Below are positions 26,483-35,703 of a stretch of 64,000 bases of DNA, piece by piece (within the stretch, counting starts at the first letter, position 1; every line of letters begins with the position of its first letter). The notes beneath the pieces were generated by a model. The model was not told the DNA's origin and did no database searches. It saw nothing but the letters and a program-made list of their open reading frames with translations. Source of the DNA: Methylococcaceae bacterium (GTDB lineage Bacteria; Pseudomonadota; Gammaproteobacteria; Methylococcales; Methylomonadaceae); contig CANNKG010000006.1 of the NCBI GenBank assembly GCA_947505105.1, positions 1-64,000 of the forward strand, given 5' to 3'. The translations under genes were made by a program, and so were the position numbers.

Positions 26483-26685
26483 ATTAATGTTCCATGAACT
26501 GAACTAAGTGTTTTAGTAATCACACGACTATATCGCTTCATAAACCAGTAAATGCTTTGTTTATGTCGCATTAGCCACTGGTTCTCACTCAAAGTCCAAA
26601 TAAAATATATTTCTGTTGAAACTCTTTGTTTGTTATGCTGTCATTATAGTCGTTATTTTCAATTTTACTTTTCAAGGATATTGCA

Positions 26686-27354
26686 ATGAGTCTCAACACT
26701 GTTATTACCCGTCCAGAAGCGAGTATTCTGGCAACTAATAAAGTCCTAAAAAACACTTATCTGCTTCTCGCGATGACGCTGCTATTCAGCTCAGCAACTG
26801 CAGGCCTCTCGATGTTTCTTAATCTGCCCCATCCTGGTTTCATGTTGACCATGATTGGCTATTTTGGATTATTATTTTTAACTTCAAAATTTAGCAATAG
26901 CGGCTTAGGTTTAGTTTTTGTCTTTGCATTAACCGGTTTTATGGGGCTCACCTTAGGCCCAATACTGAACATGTACGTGCAAAATTTCAGTAATGGTCAT
27001 ACCTTAATCATGACCGCACTCGGTGGAACTGGGGTCATTTTTCTAGGTTTATCAGCTTATGCATTAACCACCCGGAAAGATTTCAGCTTTATGGGCGGCT
27101 TCTTGATGGTAGGTATTTTAGTGGCATTTTTGGCTGGTATCGGTGCGATGGTATTTGCGATCCCAGGGCTCGCCTTGGCAGTTTCGGCTATGTTCATTCT
27201 ATTGATGTCCGGAATGATTTTGTACCAAACCAGCGAAATCATTCATGGTGGTGAAACCAACTATATTCTGGCGACCGTTTCACTTTATGTCTCAATCTAT
27301 AACTTGTTCACCATTTTGCTGCAATTTTTAGGTATTTTCGGTGGCGATGATTAA
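26686..27354 (+). CDS. BAX inhibitor-1/YccA family membrane protein
   Basis: A 222-residue inner-membrane protein with about seven transmembrane helices and the Bax1-I family pattern: NKVLKNTYLLLAMTLLFS at the start, GLTLGPILNMYV, and SGMILYQTSEIIHGGETNYILATVSLYVSIYNLF near the C-terminus with the acidic pair typical of the pH-sensing calcium leak. E. coli YccA (219 residues) interacts with and is degraded by FtsH. An FtsH gene lies 22 kb away. The ribosome site is CAAGGA and a strong terminator follows 15 bases after the stop. Monocistronic. Confidence 0.92.
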   Translation: MSLNTVITRPEASILATNKVLKNTYLLLAMTLLFSSATAGLSMFLNLPHPGFMLTMIGYFGLLFLTSKFSNSGLGLVFVFALTGFMGLTLGPILNMYVQNFSNGHTLIMTALGGTGVIFLGLSAYALTTRKDFSFMGGFLMVGILVAFLAGIGAMVFAIPGLALAVSAMFILLMSGMILYQTSEIIHGGETNYILATVSLYVSIYNLFTILLQFLGIFGGDD

Positions 27355-27369
27355 TTATCTTGATCATCC

Positions 27370-27402
27370 AAAAAAAATCCGGCGCTAAGCCGGATTTTTT
27401 TT
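27370..27402 (+). terminator. Bidirectional Rho-independent terminator
   Basis: Stem AATCCGGC/GCCGGATT with a 5-nt loop, flanked by eight A and eight T. It lies between the convergent BI-1 gene and the membrane-protein gene at 27428 and can serve both. Confidence 0.9.
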
Positions 27403-27427
27403 GCCCTATGGAGTCTGAAAATCGTCG

Positions 27428-27940
27428 TCACAAACAGTCGCCATATTCAATCAATAACAACCTGCAATTAAACAAGGTATTCGGAAATTGAATACTCAGG
27501 GTAATGCGCAAAATAAAATCAAATACCAGATAAATAGTCATCGCGCAGGCGACACTGCTCCAGATTTTGAAACGACAATTTAAAGCACAGCGCCAAACCG
27601 ATAAAATCCACCAGACGCCCGGCAAAAAAACCATCATATGCACAGTTTTCCAGCTATTGATCGTATAAGTATCTGCCGCAATCCGATAATCAATATAAAC
27701 AAAGACCCCATTGATCAACACGAAAAATGGCCAAAAAGCCCAACGCAAGGGCATGGTACCCGACCAGGATGAGAACAAATAATCATACAAACCTCCTGAC
27801 GGAAGTTTAGGGTAAGCGTTGGTTGGACTGGGAGTCATAAAATACACCACGATCAGAATCGCCAGCAAAAAAATGGAAATTTCGAGTGGATTCAGTAAAT
27901 GAGTAAAGGCAAACAGGATAGGAAGCGTTGTAATAAACAT
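27428..27940 (-). CDS. Hypothetical membrane protein, about four TM helices
   Basis: A 170-residue hydrophobic protein with four likely membrane helices at about 15-35, 65-82, 97-115 and 125-145. Between the first two helices is a soluble segment, PKLPSGGLYDYLFSSWSGTMPLRWAFWP. I do not recognise the family. The gene is 35 bases downstream of the redoxin gene on the same strand and is probably co-transcribed with it. The ATG at 27940 is preceded by few ribosome-site bases, so the start is moderately sure. Confidence 0.75.
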   Translation of the reverse strand: MFITTLPILFAFTHLLNPLEISIFLLAILIVVYFMTPSPTNAYPKLPSGGLYDYLFSSWSGTMPLRWAFWPFFVLINGVFVYIDYRIAADTYTINSWKTVHMMVFLPGVWWILSVWRCALNCRFKIWSSVACAMTIYLVFDFILRITLSIQFPNTLFNCRLLLIEYGDCL

Positions 27941-27975
27941 AGGTTAAGCTATTTTTTTTCTTAGGATAAAATCAG

Positions 27976-28641
27976 TTACTCTTCGTCAAGTAACATCTGA
28001 ACACGTTGCTCAAGTTTCGGAAAGGCACCAAACCCCACCTCGCGCAAGATCCCCCGTTTATCGACTAAAATTTGGGAAGGCGTTCCATTTAAACCAAAGC
28101 GCTCGAAAGTTTCAGCATGATAATCGAGTTTTTGTAAATAGGTGGTCACTTGTGCCCGCAACCGCTGCTGATAATGGCTGGACTGCTCATCAAAGTGCGG
28201 TAAACGCTCCAAAATAAACGCCATAACCTCCTCATCGGTCACCTCGTGCTGTCGTTTATGCAGTCGATCCATACCGATTGCAAACGGAATACGGTAAGGC
28301 AAACGATCATTGCTCAATAAACCTTTCACACTTAACATCTGCCGAGTTTCACCCACCACCTCCGCATCATTGACCAAACGTATCAAATTATCGAGATTAT
28401 TTTTATCAAAATCTTCAAATGCCGTCGCCACACCTAACACCGTCAAACCTTGATTCCCAAAACGCTCATGTAGCTCAATGGCCTGCGGTAAGGCATTCAA
28501 AAAACACCCTGGACAATTGACTTGAAAAACTTCGACTAACACCACCTGCCCGACTAACTGATCAAAGTTGATCGGTTCACCCTGAACCCATTCTGAAACT
28601 GCCAGCAAAGGCACTTGCTGATTTATTTTTGCCGTCATCAT
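27976..28641 (-). CDS. TlpA/redoxin-like thiol-disulfide protein
   Basis: A 221-residue thioredoxin-fold protein. The active site CPGC in VEVFQVNCPGCFLNALPQ is at about 43-46, followed by the strand GLTVLGVATAFEDF and a C-terminal GLNGTPSQILVDKRGILRE with the cis-proline. An extra helical insertion of about 80 residues sits between these parts. No signal peptide is visible, so it may be cytoplasmic, unlike typical TlpA. The start is ATG at 28641 or 28638. It heads a two-gene unit with the four-TM protein and is divergent from mepA. Confidence 0.85.
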   Translation of the reverse strand: MMTAKINQQVPLLAVSEWVQGEPINFDQLVGQVVLVEVFQVNCPGCFLNALPQAIELHERFGNQGLTVLGVATAFEDFDKNNLDNLIRLVNDAEVVGETRQMLSVKGLLSNDRLPYRIPFAIGMDRLHKRQHEVTDEEVMAFILERLPHFDEQSSHYQQRLRAQVTTYLQKLDYHAETFERFGLNGTPSQILVDKRGILREVGFGAFPKLEQRVQMLLDEE

Positions 28642-28739
28642 TGTTGAATATCATACCTCATGCAAAATTTCACAAAAAAACCAAGTTACCGGATAATATC
28701 CATCAACCATGGTTTGCACGCTTATTATTCTTTATATCT

Positions 28740-29576
28740 ATGCCTTCTTTATACCCGAATCTTTTAAAATCGCTATTACTTTTGCTATGGAGTGTAGTTC
28801 CGCTCGAACTTCACGCAATTACCCCGCATCCTGTGATACCAGATGCACGGCCTATCGGCAGTTATAGCAACGGTTGTATCAAAAATACCCAGGCACTAGC
28901 CTTGAATGGTACCGGCTATCAAGTGATGCGGCTCTCCCGGCAACGATTTTTCGGACATCCAGGCTTAATAGAGCTGATTCGCTATCTTGGGCAACAAGCC
29001 AGCAATGAACAACTAGGCACGCTCCTAGTAGGCGACTTATCCATGCCCAAAGGCGGCCCCATGCCGTTCGGACATCGCAGCCATCAAACCGGCCTGGATG
29101 CCGATATTTGGTTCTGGCTCGACTCACCCGCCAATGCGGAACTATTAAGTGATGAACAACGCGAAAAGCTCCAGGCCCCTTCGGTGGTTATAGAACATAG
29201 CCAAAGTATTGATTTGGAAAAATGGCACCCCGAAAATAGTCGCATATTACAATTAACCGCCGAACATCCATTAGTTGAGCGCATTTTTGTCAATCCGGCG
29301 ATTAAATTACACCTCTGCCAGACCGCTCAGCCCAATGAGCGAGCGTGGCTCCACAAAATCAGACCGTGGTGGCATCACACCGATCATTTTCATGTTCGCT
29401 TGCGTTGCCCCCCAGGACAGCCTCAATGTCAAAATCAGCCACCGATCGAAAGCGGCCCTGGTTGCGATAGCACCCTGGACGAATGGTTCAAAATTGACAC
29501 CCAACCCAAAATCACCAAAAAACCAGTACCCGTGCCATTACCGGAAGAATGCATCGCTTACCTGCAAGAAAATTAG
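28740..29576 (+). CDS. mepA: Penicillin-insensitive murein DD-endopeptidase
   Basis: A 278-residue periplasmic zinc peptidase of the LAS/M74 family that cuts D-Ala-mDAP cross-links in peptidoglycan. It has a signal peptide at about 1-23 (LLLLLWSVVPLELHA), then DLSMPKGGPMPFGHRSHQTG with the first zinc ligand His, LDADIWFWLD, and WWHHTDHFHVRLRCPPGQPQC with the last ligands and conserved cysteines. The ATG at 28740 sets the signal peptide at the N-terminus; a longer frame from 28629 would overlap the divergent redoxin gene. Length matches E. coli MepA (274). Confidence 0.93.
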   Translation: MPSLYPNLLKSLLLLLWSVVPLELHAITPHPVIPDARPIGSYSNGCIKNTQALALNGTGYQVMRLSRQRFFGHPGLIELIRYLGQQASNEQLGTLLVGDLSMPKGGPMPFGHRSHQTGLDADIWFWLDSPANAELLSDEQREKLQAPSVVIEHSQSIDLEKWHPENSRILQLTAEHPLVERIFVNPAIKLHLCQTAQPNERAWLHKIRPWWHHTDHFHVRLRCPPGQPQCQNQPPIESGPGCDSTLDEWFKIDTQPKITKKPVPVPLPEECIAYLQEN

Positions 29577-29702
29577 CCTATTGACCACCCCACTTAAAAA
29601 TTTCGACTCAAATTTTATTTGGGTATAATCGATCAATTATTCTGATTATCAACTCTGATCTGAATATTTTTTTGCAGAGGCTATATTTCGCATCCGGACG
29701 CC

Positions 29703-30266
29703 ATGATTCAAGAAGTTATCGTTACCACTCAAAACCTAGCCGGGGTGACACATATCGCCCCGATGGGTATTCACGTTACTCCAGGCGAATTGATTATTTT
29801 GCCATTTCGTCCCTCAACGACTCTGGAAAACATTCTGTCCAGCAAGGTTGCGGTCATTAATTACTGCGACGACGTCCGAATCTTTGCAGGCTGCCTTACC
29901 GGTAGAAAAGCGTGGCCTCTTCAAGAAGCCGAAAAAATAACCGGACAAGTTTTACAAAATACTTTAGCGCATTGCGAAGTTGAATTGATCAGAATCGAAG
30001 CAGACGACATCCGTCCCAAATTATTCTGCCGGAAATTGCATTGGGTCAACCATGCTCCCTTTACAGGTTTCAATCGCGCCCAGCACTCAGTTCTGGAAGC
30101 TGCAATTTTACTGAGCCGACTTGATCGATTACCGTTGGACAAAATTCGCTCCGAATTGACCTATCTCACTATCGGCATCGACAAAACCGCAGGTCCTCGT
30201 GAATTGGAGGCATGGACTTGGTTAATGAACGTTTTTGAACAACATTTTGAGAAGCATTCCGCATGA
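29703..30266 (+). CDS. DUF447 family protein, C1-carrier associated
   Basis: A 187-residue cytoplasmic protein of the DUF447 family, found in methanogens and in methylotrophs that use tetrahydromethanopterin/methanofuran chemistry. It shows the flavin-reductase-like start THIAPMGIHVTPGELIILPFRPSTT, the middle KLHWVNHAPFTGFNRAQHSVLEAAI and a C-terminal helix pair. Its enzymatic role is not established. It overlaps mfnB by ATGA, which implies translational coupling and a shared pathway. The ATG at 29703 gives the family start; no strong ribosome site is obvious. Confidence 0.9.
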   Translation: MIQEVIVTTQNLAGVTHIAPMGIHVTPGELIILPFRPSTTLENILSSKVAVINYCDDVRIFAGCLTGRKAWPLQEAEKITGQVLQNTLAHCEVELIRIEADDIRPKLFCRKLHWVNHAPFTGFNRAQHSVLEAAILLSRLDRLPLDKIRSELTYLTIGIDKTAGPRELEAWTWLMNVFEQHFEKHSA

Positions 30267-30937
30267 GTAAATTTCTCGCAAGCGTTAACAGCCTTGAAGA
30301 AGCCCGGCTGGTTAATGCTATTGGTGTAGATATTATCGATTTAAAACAACCCGCTCAAGGTGCGCTGGGCGCGCTAGATAGCCCAACCATTAGAGATATT
30401 GTCGCCCAATTCGGTGAAAAAACGCCCATCAGTGCCACCATCGGCGATTTACCGATGCAGCCTGAAACCCTCGCCAACGCAGTGAACGCCATGTCAGCGC
30501 TTGGTGTCGACTATATCAAACTGGGATTTTTTCCGGGAGGCGACTGGTTGAAATGCCTAAGCGCACTTACGCCACTGTGCGCCCAAAATAACGCGCTCAT
30601 CGCCGTACTGTTTGCGGATACCGCTCCACCGCTGCCATTCATTGAATCGCTCAAGGCAGCAGGTTTCAGAGGTGTCATGCTGGATACTATGGACAAAACG
30701 CGTGGCTCATTAACCAAGGTCATGTCGCATTCGCAGATCGCTCAATTTGTCAGCACCGCGCAACAATTTAATTTACTGTGTGGTTTAGCGGGTTCATTAA
30801 AAATGACCGATATTCCCACACTGATTGAACTCCAGCCCGATTATCTGGGTTTCAGAGGCGCGCTGTGCAAGGAACAACAACGCACCGCCTCTTTAAATCA
30901 AGATGCTGTTTTCAATATTTGGCAAGCGTTAAATTGA
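30263..30937 (+). CDS. mfnB: (5-formylfuran-3-yl)methyl phosphate synthase
   Basis: A 224-residue TIM-barrel enzyme (DUF556) that condenses two glyceraldehyde-3-phosphate into the furan precursor of methanofuran. Residues matching the archaeal active site with conserved spacing are Lys28 (DLKQP), Lys86 (YIKLGF), Asp141 and Lys145 (MLDTMDKTRGSL). Methanofuran serves the formyltransferase/hydrolase complex in methylotrophic formaldehyde oxidation, so this gene marks the organism as an H4MPT-type methylotroph. Coupled to DUF447 upstream by ATGA. Confidence 0.93.
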   Translation: MSKFLASVNSLEEARLVNAIGVDIIDLKQPAQGALGALDSPTIRDIVAQFGEKTPISATIGDLPMQPETLANAVNAMSALGVDYIKLGFFPGGDWLKCLSALTPLCAQNNALIAVLFADTAPPLPFIESLKAAGFRGVMLDTMDKTRGSLTKVMSHSQIAQFVSTAQQFNLLCGLAGSLKMTDIPTLIELQPDYLGFRGALCKEQQRTASLNQDAVFNIWQALN

Positions 30938-31059
30938 ATACTGATTGGGCTATTTTCAATTTACCAAAAACCACTATACTGTTTCTAAATGAGAACATTT
31001 TTTTGATTCGCTGAGTAATCATTTATGACGATGATCGGTTGGATCTATAAAGGTTAATA

Positions 31060-31848
31060 ATGAATAACGGTCTCCTCAAAATATTACTGCTAGCGCAACA
31101 CAAAGCCGATCCAAAATTAGCATTGCATTGTAAACGCGTCGCCTGCTATGCACTTGAGCTCGCCAAGGTATTGGACGAAAGCCCGGAATTCAACAAAAAA
31201 ATATTTCTGAGCGGCCTATTACACGATATCGGCTTTTTGAATCTGGATATCACCTTCAGCGAAATACCGATTAATAAAAGCCATCCGGGCTACAACGAAA
31301 CCATACAAAGTCACTCCGCAGTCGGTGAAGCGCTGATTGCTAAAGTGATCACCGACCCTGATGTCCTGTCTACGATCCGTCACCATCATGAAAAATATAA
31401 TGGTGAAGGCTATCCCGACCAGTTAAGCGGCGAAGATATTCCTTTAGCAGCAAGGATCATGGCGGTTGCCGACCTCTATGACACGCTGCTGGTCGGTGAA
31501 ATGTTCGGCGAACATCGCCGAATTCCTAAAATGGTGCTCCAACACCTCGAACACGACGCTCGAGGCAGCTATCTCGACCCAAATCTGGTTGATGCCTTTT
31601 TGAACCTGCTCGACAAAGTGCCGGTGCTTTATTTACCGTCCAAAGACAACGAACTGGGCCTTTATCAAATGACTTATCTGCATGTCGGCGCGCTGACCTT
31701 CGGTGATCTGGTCAATCAAGACGATCACGTCCTGGTTCGCCAGGGCATAGAACTCGATCAAAAAATGCTCGATAATATTCGTTTTGAATACCCCGGTCAA
31801 AAAATCCTGCGCGATTCCACCTTGATCGAAGATGATTTAATGTTGTGA
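31060..31848 (+). CDS. HD-GYP domain phosphodiesterase
   Basis: A 262-residue cytoplasmic protein with an HD-GYP domain from about 15 to 180. The HD pair is His55-Asp56 in SGLLHDIGFL, and HHHEKYNGEGYP places GYP at 117-119, followed by RIMAVADLYDTLL. Such enzymes hydrolyse c-di-GMP to GMP. The C-terminal 80 residues (about 180-262) form an extra domain I do not recognise. No receiver or sensory domain is fused. The start has an AAAGG site. GTGA overlap couples it to the methyltransferase downstream. Confidence 0.9.
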   Translation: MNNGLLKILLLAQHKADPKLALHCKRVACYALELAKVLDESPEFNKKIFLSGLLHDIGFLNLDITFSEIPINKSHPGYNETIQSHSAVGEALIAKVITDPDVLSTIRHHHEKYNGEGYPDQLSGEDIPLAARIMAVADLYDTLLVGEMFGEHRRIPKMVLQHLEHDARGSYLDPNLVDAFLNLLDKVPVLYLPSKDNELGLYQMTYLHVGALTFGDLVNQDDHVLVRQGIELDQKMLDNIRFEYPGQKILRDSTLIEDDLML

Positions 31849-32438
31849 CCACTGCAGTCACACCGCACAATAATTTAGTTAACTTAGCGCACCAAAAGAT
31901 CGCCGCTCGCCTGAGCAACGGCTCGATTGCGATTGATGCCACCATCGGTAACGGTCATGATACTTTGTGGCTCGCCGAACACGTCACACCCCAAGGGCTC
32001 GTCTACGGTTTCGACATTCAAGTGGCCGCCCTAACGGCAACCCGGCATCGCCTGCAAAACGCTGACCTGCTAAAAAATATTCGCCTAATTCAGGCAAATC
32101 ACGCAGAACTCATTCAACACATTCCCCTCGAACATCATGGCCACATTGCTGCCTGCATGTTCAATCTCGGCTATTTGCCAGGCGCCGATAAAAATATCGT
32201 GACCCAAACCGATTCAACCATCAGCGCACTGAATGCCGTATTAGCAATACTCTCACCCGCTGGCCTGATTAGCATTCTTGCCTACCCCGGCCATAGTGGC
32301 GGCGACATTGAAACTCAAGCGGTCAATGACTGGAGCGCTCAACTTGATCGCAACGAATTCACTGTTAGCGAGTATCTGAGCACTTATCAAAAACCTTCCG
32401 CACCCAAACTTTTGATCATCGAAAAAAAGTCTGCTTAA
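31845..32438 (+). CDS. YtqB/MnmM-like class I SAM methyltransferase
   Basis: A 197-residue cytoplasmic methyltransferase of the rRNA_methylase/YtqB family. Motif I is AIDATIGNGHDTLWLAE, the acidic strand end is VYGFDIQ, and motif IV appears as ACMFNLGYLPGADKNIVTQ, the family signature. Bacillus YtqB (MnmM) methylates the wobble-uridine side chain nm5s2U to mnm5s2U in tRNA; a similar role is plausible but not shown. It starts at a GTG overlapping the HD-GYP stop codon. Confidence 0.87.
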   Translation: MTTAVTPHNNLVNLAHQKIAARLSNGSIAIDATIGNGHDTLWLAEHVTPQGLVYGFDIQVAALTATRHRLQNADLLKNIRLIQANHAELIQHIPLEHHGHIAACMFNLGYLPGADKNIVTQTDSTISALNAVLAILSPAGLISILAYPGHSGGDIETQAVNDWSAQLDRNEFTVSEYLSTYQKPSAPKLLIIEKKSA

Positions 32439-32527
32439 GCGCCATTTGAACACCCCACCCCCATCGGCAATCTGGTATGATTGCGCACCTGAAATTAACT
32501 CTATTAATAAATATTTAAGGATTTAGC

Positions 32528-32842
32528 ATGTCTGAATTTACCAATGTAACCGTGGTCAAAAAAGCCAATGTTTACTTTGACGGCAAAGTAACCAGCCGCA
32601 CTATTCGTTTTGCCGACGGTTCTGAAAAGACCTTGGGCTTCATGTTACCGGGTGATTATACGTTTAACACCGGTGCACCAGAATTAATGGAAATTCTCGC
32701 TGGTGAACTCGAGGTTTTGCTGCCGGGCAATGATGAGTGGCAAAACATTAAAGGTGGAGAATCATTTGATGTCCCCGGCAATTCAAAATTTTCGCTTAAA
32801 GTACACAGTGGCGCCGATTATTGTTGTTCATTTTTAAAATAA
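32528..32842 (+). CDS. ppnP: Pyrimidine/purine nucleoside phosphorylase PpnP
   Basis: A 104-residue cupin-fold enzyme (YaiE/PpnP family) that phosphorolyses several nucleosides. The family pattern is present: [44 protein letters not shown] and [16 protein letters not shown], close to E. coli PpnP, which has 94 residues. The ribosome site AAGGA is seven bases upstream of the ATG. Probably monocistronic or transcribed with the NYN gene 23 bases later. Confidence 0.95.
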   Translation: MSEFTNVTVVKKANVYFDGKVTSRTIRFADGSEKTLGFMLPGDYTFNTGAPELMEILAGELEVLLPGNDEWQNIKGGESFDVPGNSKFSLKVHSGADYCCSFLK

Positions 32843-32865
32843 CGACTCATCAATCAATCCTATTG

Positions 32866-33339
32866 ATGCCAAAAGTCGCAATCTTTGTAGATGTACAAAA
32901 TATCTATTACACAACCAAACAGGTCTTTCAGCGTCACTTTAACTATCATGCATTCTGGCAACAAGCTACGCATGAACGTGAAGTGATCGCGGCCTTTGCC
33001 TATGCCATCAATAAAGGCGATCAAAAGCAACAAGGCTTTCAAAACATCCTGAAAGGAATCGGCTTTACCGTTAAACTCAAACCCTATATTCAACGCATTG
33101 ACGGTTCATCCAAAGGTGACTGGGATGTTGGCATTACCCTGGATGTGCTCGACTATACGAAGCAAGCCGATGTGATTATTCTGCTTTCGGGTGACGGGGA
33201 TTTCGATTTACTCCTGAACAAAATTCGTAACACCTCGAACGCTCTTACTCAAGTTTATGGCGTACCGCAATTGACGGCACCGAGTTTAATCCGAGCCGCC
33301 GACGAATTCGTTGCGATTGACACCTCGCTCTTACTATAA
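32866..33339 (+). CDS. NYN-domain (LabA/DUF88-like) protein
   Basis: A 157-residue protein of the NYN/PIN-like superfamily, predicted metal-dependent RNases. Acidic residues of the putative active site are FVDVQNIYY at 6-14, GDWDVGITLDVLDY and LLSGDGDFDLLLNKIR. The start at 32866 (ATG, MPKVAIFVDVQN) gives the family N-terminus; an upstream frame from 32821 overlaps ppnP. Target RNA is unknown. Lies between ppnP and ybiT, both same strand. Confidence 0.88.
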   Translation: MPKVAIFVDVQNIYYTTKQVFQRHFNYHAFWQQATHEREVIAAFAYAINKGDQKQQGFQNILKGIGFTVKLKPYIQRIDGSSKGDWDVGITLDVLDYTKQADVIILLSGDGDFDLLLNKIRNTSNALTQVYGVPQLTAPSLIRAADEFVAIDTSLLL

Positions 33340-33378
33340 GCTCTTTCTTTACCAGCATTTATTTTCGGAAACTTAATT

Positions 33379-34971
33379 TTGATTTCTACAGCAAACATTA
33401 CCATGCAATTTGGGGCCAAACCCCTCTTTGAAAATATCTCAGTCAAATTCGGCGAAGGCAATCGCTACGGCCTGATCGGCGCCAATGGCTGCGGCAAGTC
33501 CACGTTGATGAAGATTCTGAGCGGCGATCTCGAACCGTCCGCTGGCAACGTCAGTACTCCACCGAATACCCGACTCGGCAACTTGCGTCAGGACCAATTC
33601 GCCTATGAAGACTCGACCGTCCTCGATGTTGTGATCATGGGTCACAAAGAACTCTGGGAAGTAAAACAAGAACGCGACCGAATTTACAGCCTGCCCGACA
33701 TGTCGGAGGACGACGGCATGAAAGTCGCCGAACTGGAAGTCGAATTCGCCGAAATGGACGGTTACACCGCCGAATCTCGCGCTAGCGAATTATTACTGGG
33801 TCTTGATATTCCGCTCGAACAGCACCAAGGTCCAATGAGCGCAGTCGCTCCGGGCTGGAAGTTACGAGTATTACTGGCGCAAGTGCTATTTGCCAATCCA
33901 GACGTCATGCTGCTCGACGAACCGACCAATAACCTCGACATCAATACCATTCGCTGGTTGGAAAATATTCTGAATGATCGAAACTGCACGATGATCATCA
34001 TCTCGCATGATCGACACTTTTTGAATAGTGTCTGCACTCACATGGCTGACCTCGATTATGGGGAATTGCGCGTATATCCGGGCAACTATGACGAATACAT
34101 GGTCGCGGTCACTGAAGCCCGCGAACGCTTGCTGGCCGGCAACGCCAAGAAAAAAGCCCAAATTGCCGAATTGCAAACCTTCGTCAGTCGCTTCTCAGCC
34201 AACGCCTCCAAGGCCAAACAAGCCACTTCACGCGCCAAACAGCTGGAAAAAATTAAACTCGACGAAGTCAAACCTTCAAGCCGAGTCAATCCTTATATCC
34301 GCTTCGACCAAGATAAAAAACTGCACCGTTTAGCCCTCGAAGTCGAAGATTTGAGCAAGGGATATGGCGATAAAGCCTTATTCAAAGATCTCAAAATGAT
34401 GATTGCGGTCGGTGAACGAGTTGCGATTATCGGCCCGAACGGGATTGGTAAATCGACGTTACTGAGAACTCTGGTCCGTGACCTGATTGCCGACACCGGT
34501 ATCATCAAATGGTCCGAAAATTCTAATGTCGGCTATTTTGCCCAAGATCATGCCGCCGATTTTGCCGAACCTCTCCCCTTGATCGAATGGATGGGTCAAT
34601 GGCGCAAAGAAACCGACGACGACCAAGCAATTCGGGCTGTGCTCGGAAGGTTATTATTTTCCCAGGATGAAATCACTAAATCGGTGAAAGTGCTGTCGGG
34701 CGGAGAACAAGGCCGCATGCTGTTCGGGAAGTTAATGCTGCAAAGACCTAACATCATGGTCCTTGATGAACCGACCAACCATTTAGACATGGAATCTATC
34801 GAATCGCTCAACACTGCACTTGAGAATTACCCCGGAACGCTTCTGTTTGTCAGTCACGACCGTGAATTTGTATCATCACTCGCGACCCGTATCATCGAAT
34901 TAACGCCGACCGGCGTTGTCGATTTCCACGGCAATTACGAAGATTATCTTAAAAGTCAAAACATCAACTAA
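33379..34971 (+). CDS. ybiT: ABC-F ATPase YbiT
   Basis: A 530-residue ribosome-associated ABC-F protein with two ABC cassettes and no membrane domain. Cassette 1 has GANGCGKST, the YbiT-specific [13 protein letters not shown] in place of a standard LSGGQ, and [10 protein letters not shown]. Cassette 2 has [22 protein letters not shown] and LDEPTNHLD. The P-site-tRNA linker is the charged helix pair at about 245-310. Similarity to E. coli YbiT is high throughout. It starts with TTG at 33379; the first residues [20 protein letters not shown] align with the YbiT N-terminus, so the rare start is credible. Confidence 0.95.
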   Translation: MISTANITMQFGAKPLFENISVKFGEGNRYGLIGANGCGKSTLMKILSGDLEPSAGNVSTPPNTRLGNLRQDQFAYEDSTVLDVVIMGHKELWEVKQERDRIYSLPDMSEDDGMKVAELEVEFAEMDGYTAESRASELLLGLDIPLEQHQGPMSAVAPGWKLRVLLAQVLFANPDVMLLDEPTNNLDINTIRWLENILNDRNCTMIIISHDRHFLNSVCTHMADLDYGELRVYPGNYDEYMVAVTEARERLLAGNAKKKAQIAELQTFVSRFSANASKAKQATSRAKQLEKIKLDEVKPSSRVNPYIRFDQDKKLHRLALEVEDLSKGYGDKALFKDLKMMIAVGERVAIIGPNGIGKSTLLRTLVRDLIADTGIIKWSENSNVGYFAQDHAADFAEPLPLIEWMGQWRKETDDDQAIRAVLGRLLFSQDEITKSVKVLSGGEQGRMLFGKLMLQRPNIMVLDEPTNHLDMESIESLNTALENYPGTLLFVSHDREFVSSLATRIIELTPTGVVDFHGNYEDYLKSQNIN

Positions 34972-34991
34972 TTTGCAAACGAGGAGCTTTA

Positions 34992-35333
34992 ATGAGCACA
35001 CTTCCCCCCTGTCCAGCCTGTGGTTCGGAGTTCACTTATCAGGACGGCAACCAATATATCTGTCCCGAATGTGCGCACGAATGGCCAATGGACGGTACCA
35101 CCGAAGAAGGTAGTGAGACCCATGTCATCAAAGATGCCAACGGCAATGTATTACAAGATGGCGATAGCGTTACTGTCATCAAAGACTTGAAAGTTAAAGG
35201 CTCATCCCTAGTCGTCAAAGTCGGCACCAAAGTCAAAAACATTCGCTTGGTAGATGGGGATCACGACATCGATTGCAAAATCGACGGTATCGGTGCGATG
35301 GGACTAAAGTCCGAATTTGTAAAGAAAATCTGA
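34992..35333 (+). CDS. yjdM: Zinc-ribbon protein YjdM (PhnA-like)
   Basis: A 113-residue cytoplasmic protein of the YjdM/PhnA family. An N-terminal zinc ribbon has CPACGSEF and CPECAHEW, followed by the PhnA domain with [20 protein letters not shown] and [19 protein letters not shown]. Despite the old PhnA name it is not a phosphonate hydrolase; the true role is unclear. Strong ribosome site GAGGAG, ten bases from the ATG, 20 bases after ybiT. Confidence 0.94.
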   Translation: MSTLPPCPACGSEFTYQDGNQYICPECAHEWPMDGTTEEGSETHVIKDANGNVLQDGDSVTVIKDLKVKGSSLVVKVGTKVKNIRLVDGDHDIDCKIDGIGAMGLKSEFVKKI

Positions 35334-35703
35334 TTTTTACAAGAACTACTCAAAGCCAAACAAGCCTGGCACTCGAAATATCTTTCTCCTTGGTGTATTG
35401 CCGATAGGCTATACACCAATAGCGTTTTATTGGTAATTTGCTGACGTAGTTTGATTAATAAGCAATAATGCAAACCCACCTCAAGCAAGCGCTGTTCCAT
35501 TCAAAACCCATCAAAAATTCTAATTATTTCATTACCTCCTCACATTAAAATTGACATAAATCCCTTTTATTTTTTAAGCAATCTGCTACTTTTAAAGATA
35601 TATTTGATAATTCAGACATTGCAATGCAGTCCTAACCAATATCGGAAACGTCATTTCAATTGAATCATACCCAACGATCAATTTATATATAGTAAGGTGA
35701 AAA
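35334..35703. other. Intergenic region upstream of the chemoreceptor
   Basis: About 370 bases with no credible gene. A TTGACA hexamer at 35551-35556 followed about 18 bases later by a weak TAAGCA could be a promoter for the chemoreceptor; no sigma-28 consensus is obvious. Confidence 0.4.

Noticed and set aside
35261-35500. 79-codon minus-strand frame after yjdM
   Set aside because: Overlaps yjdM antisense, no family or ribosome site.
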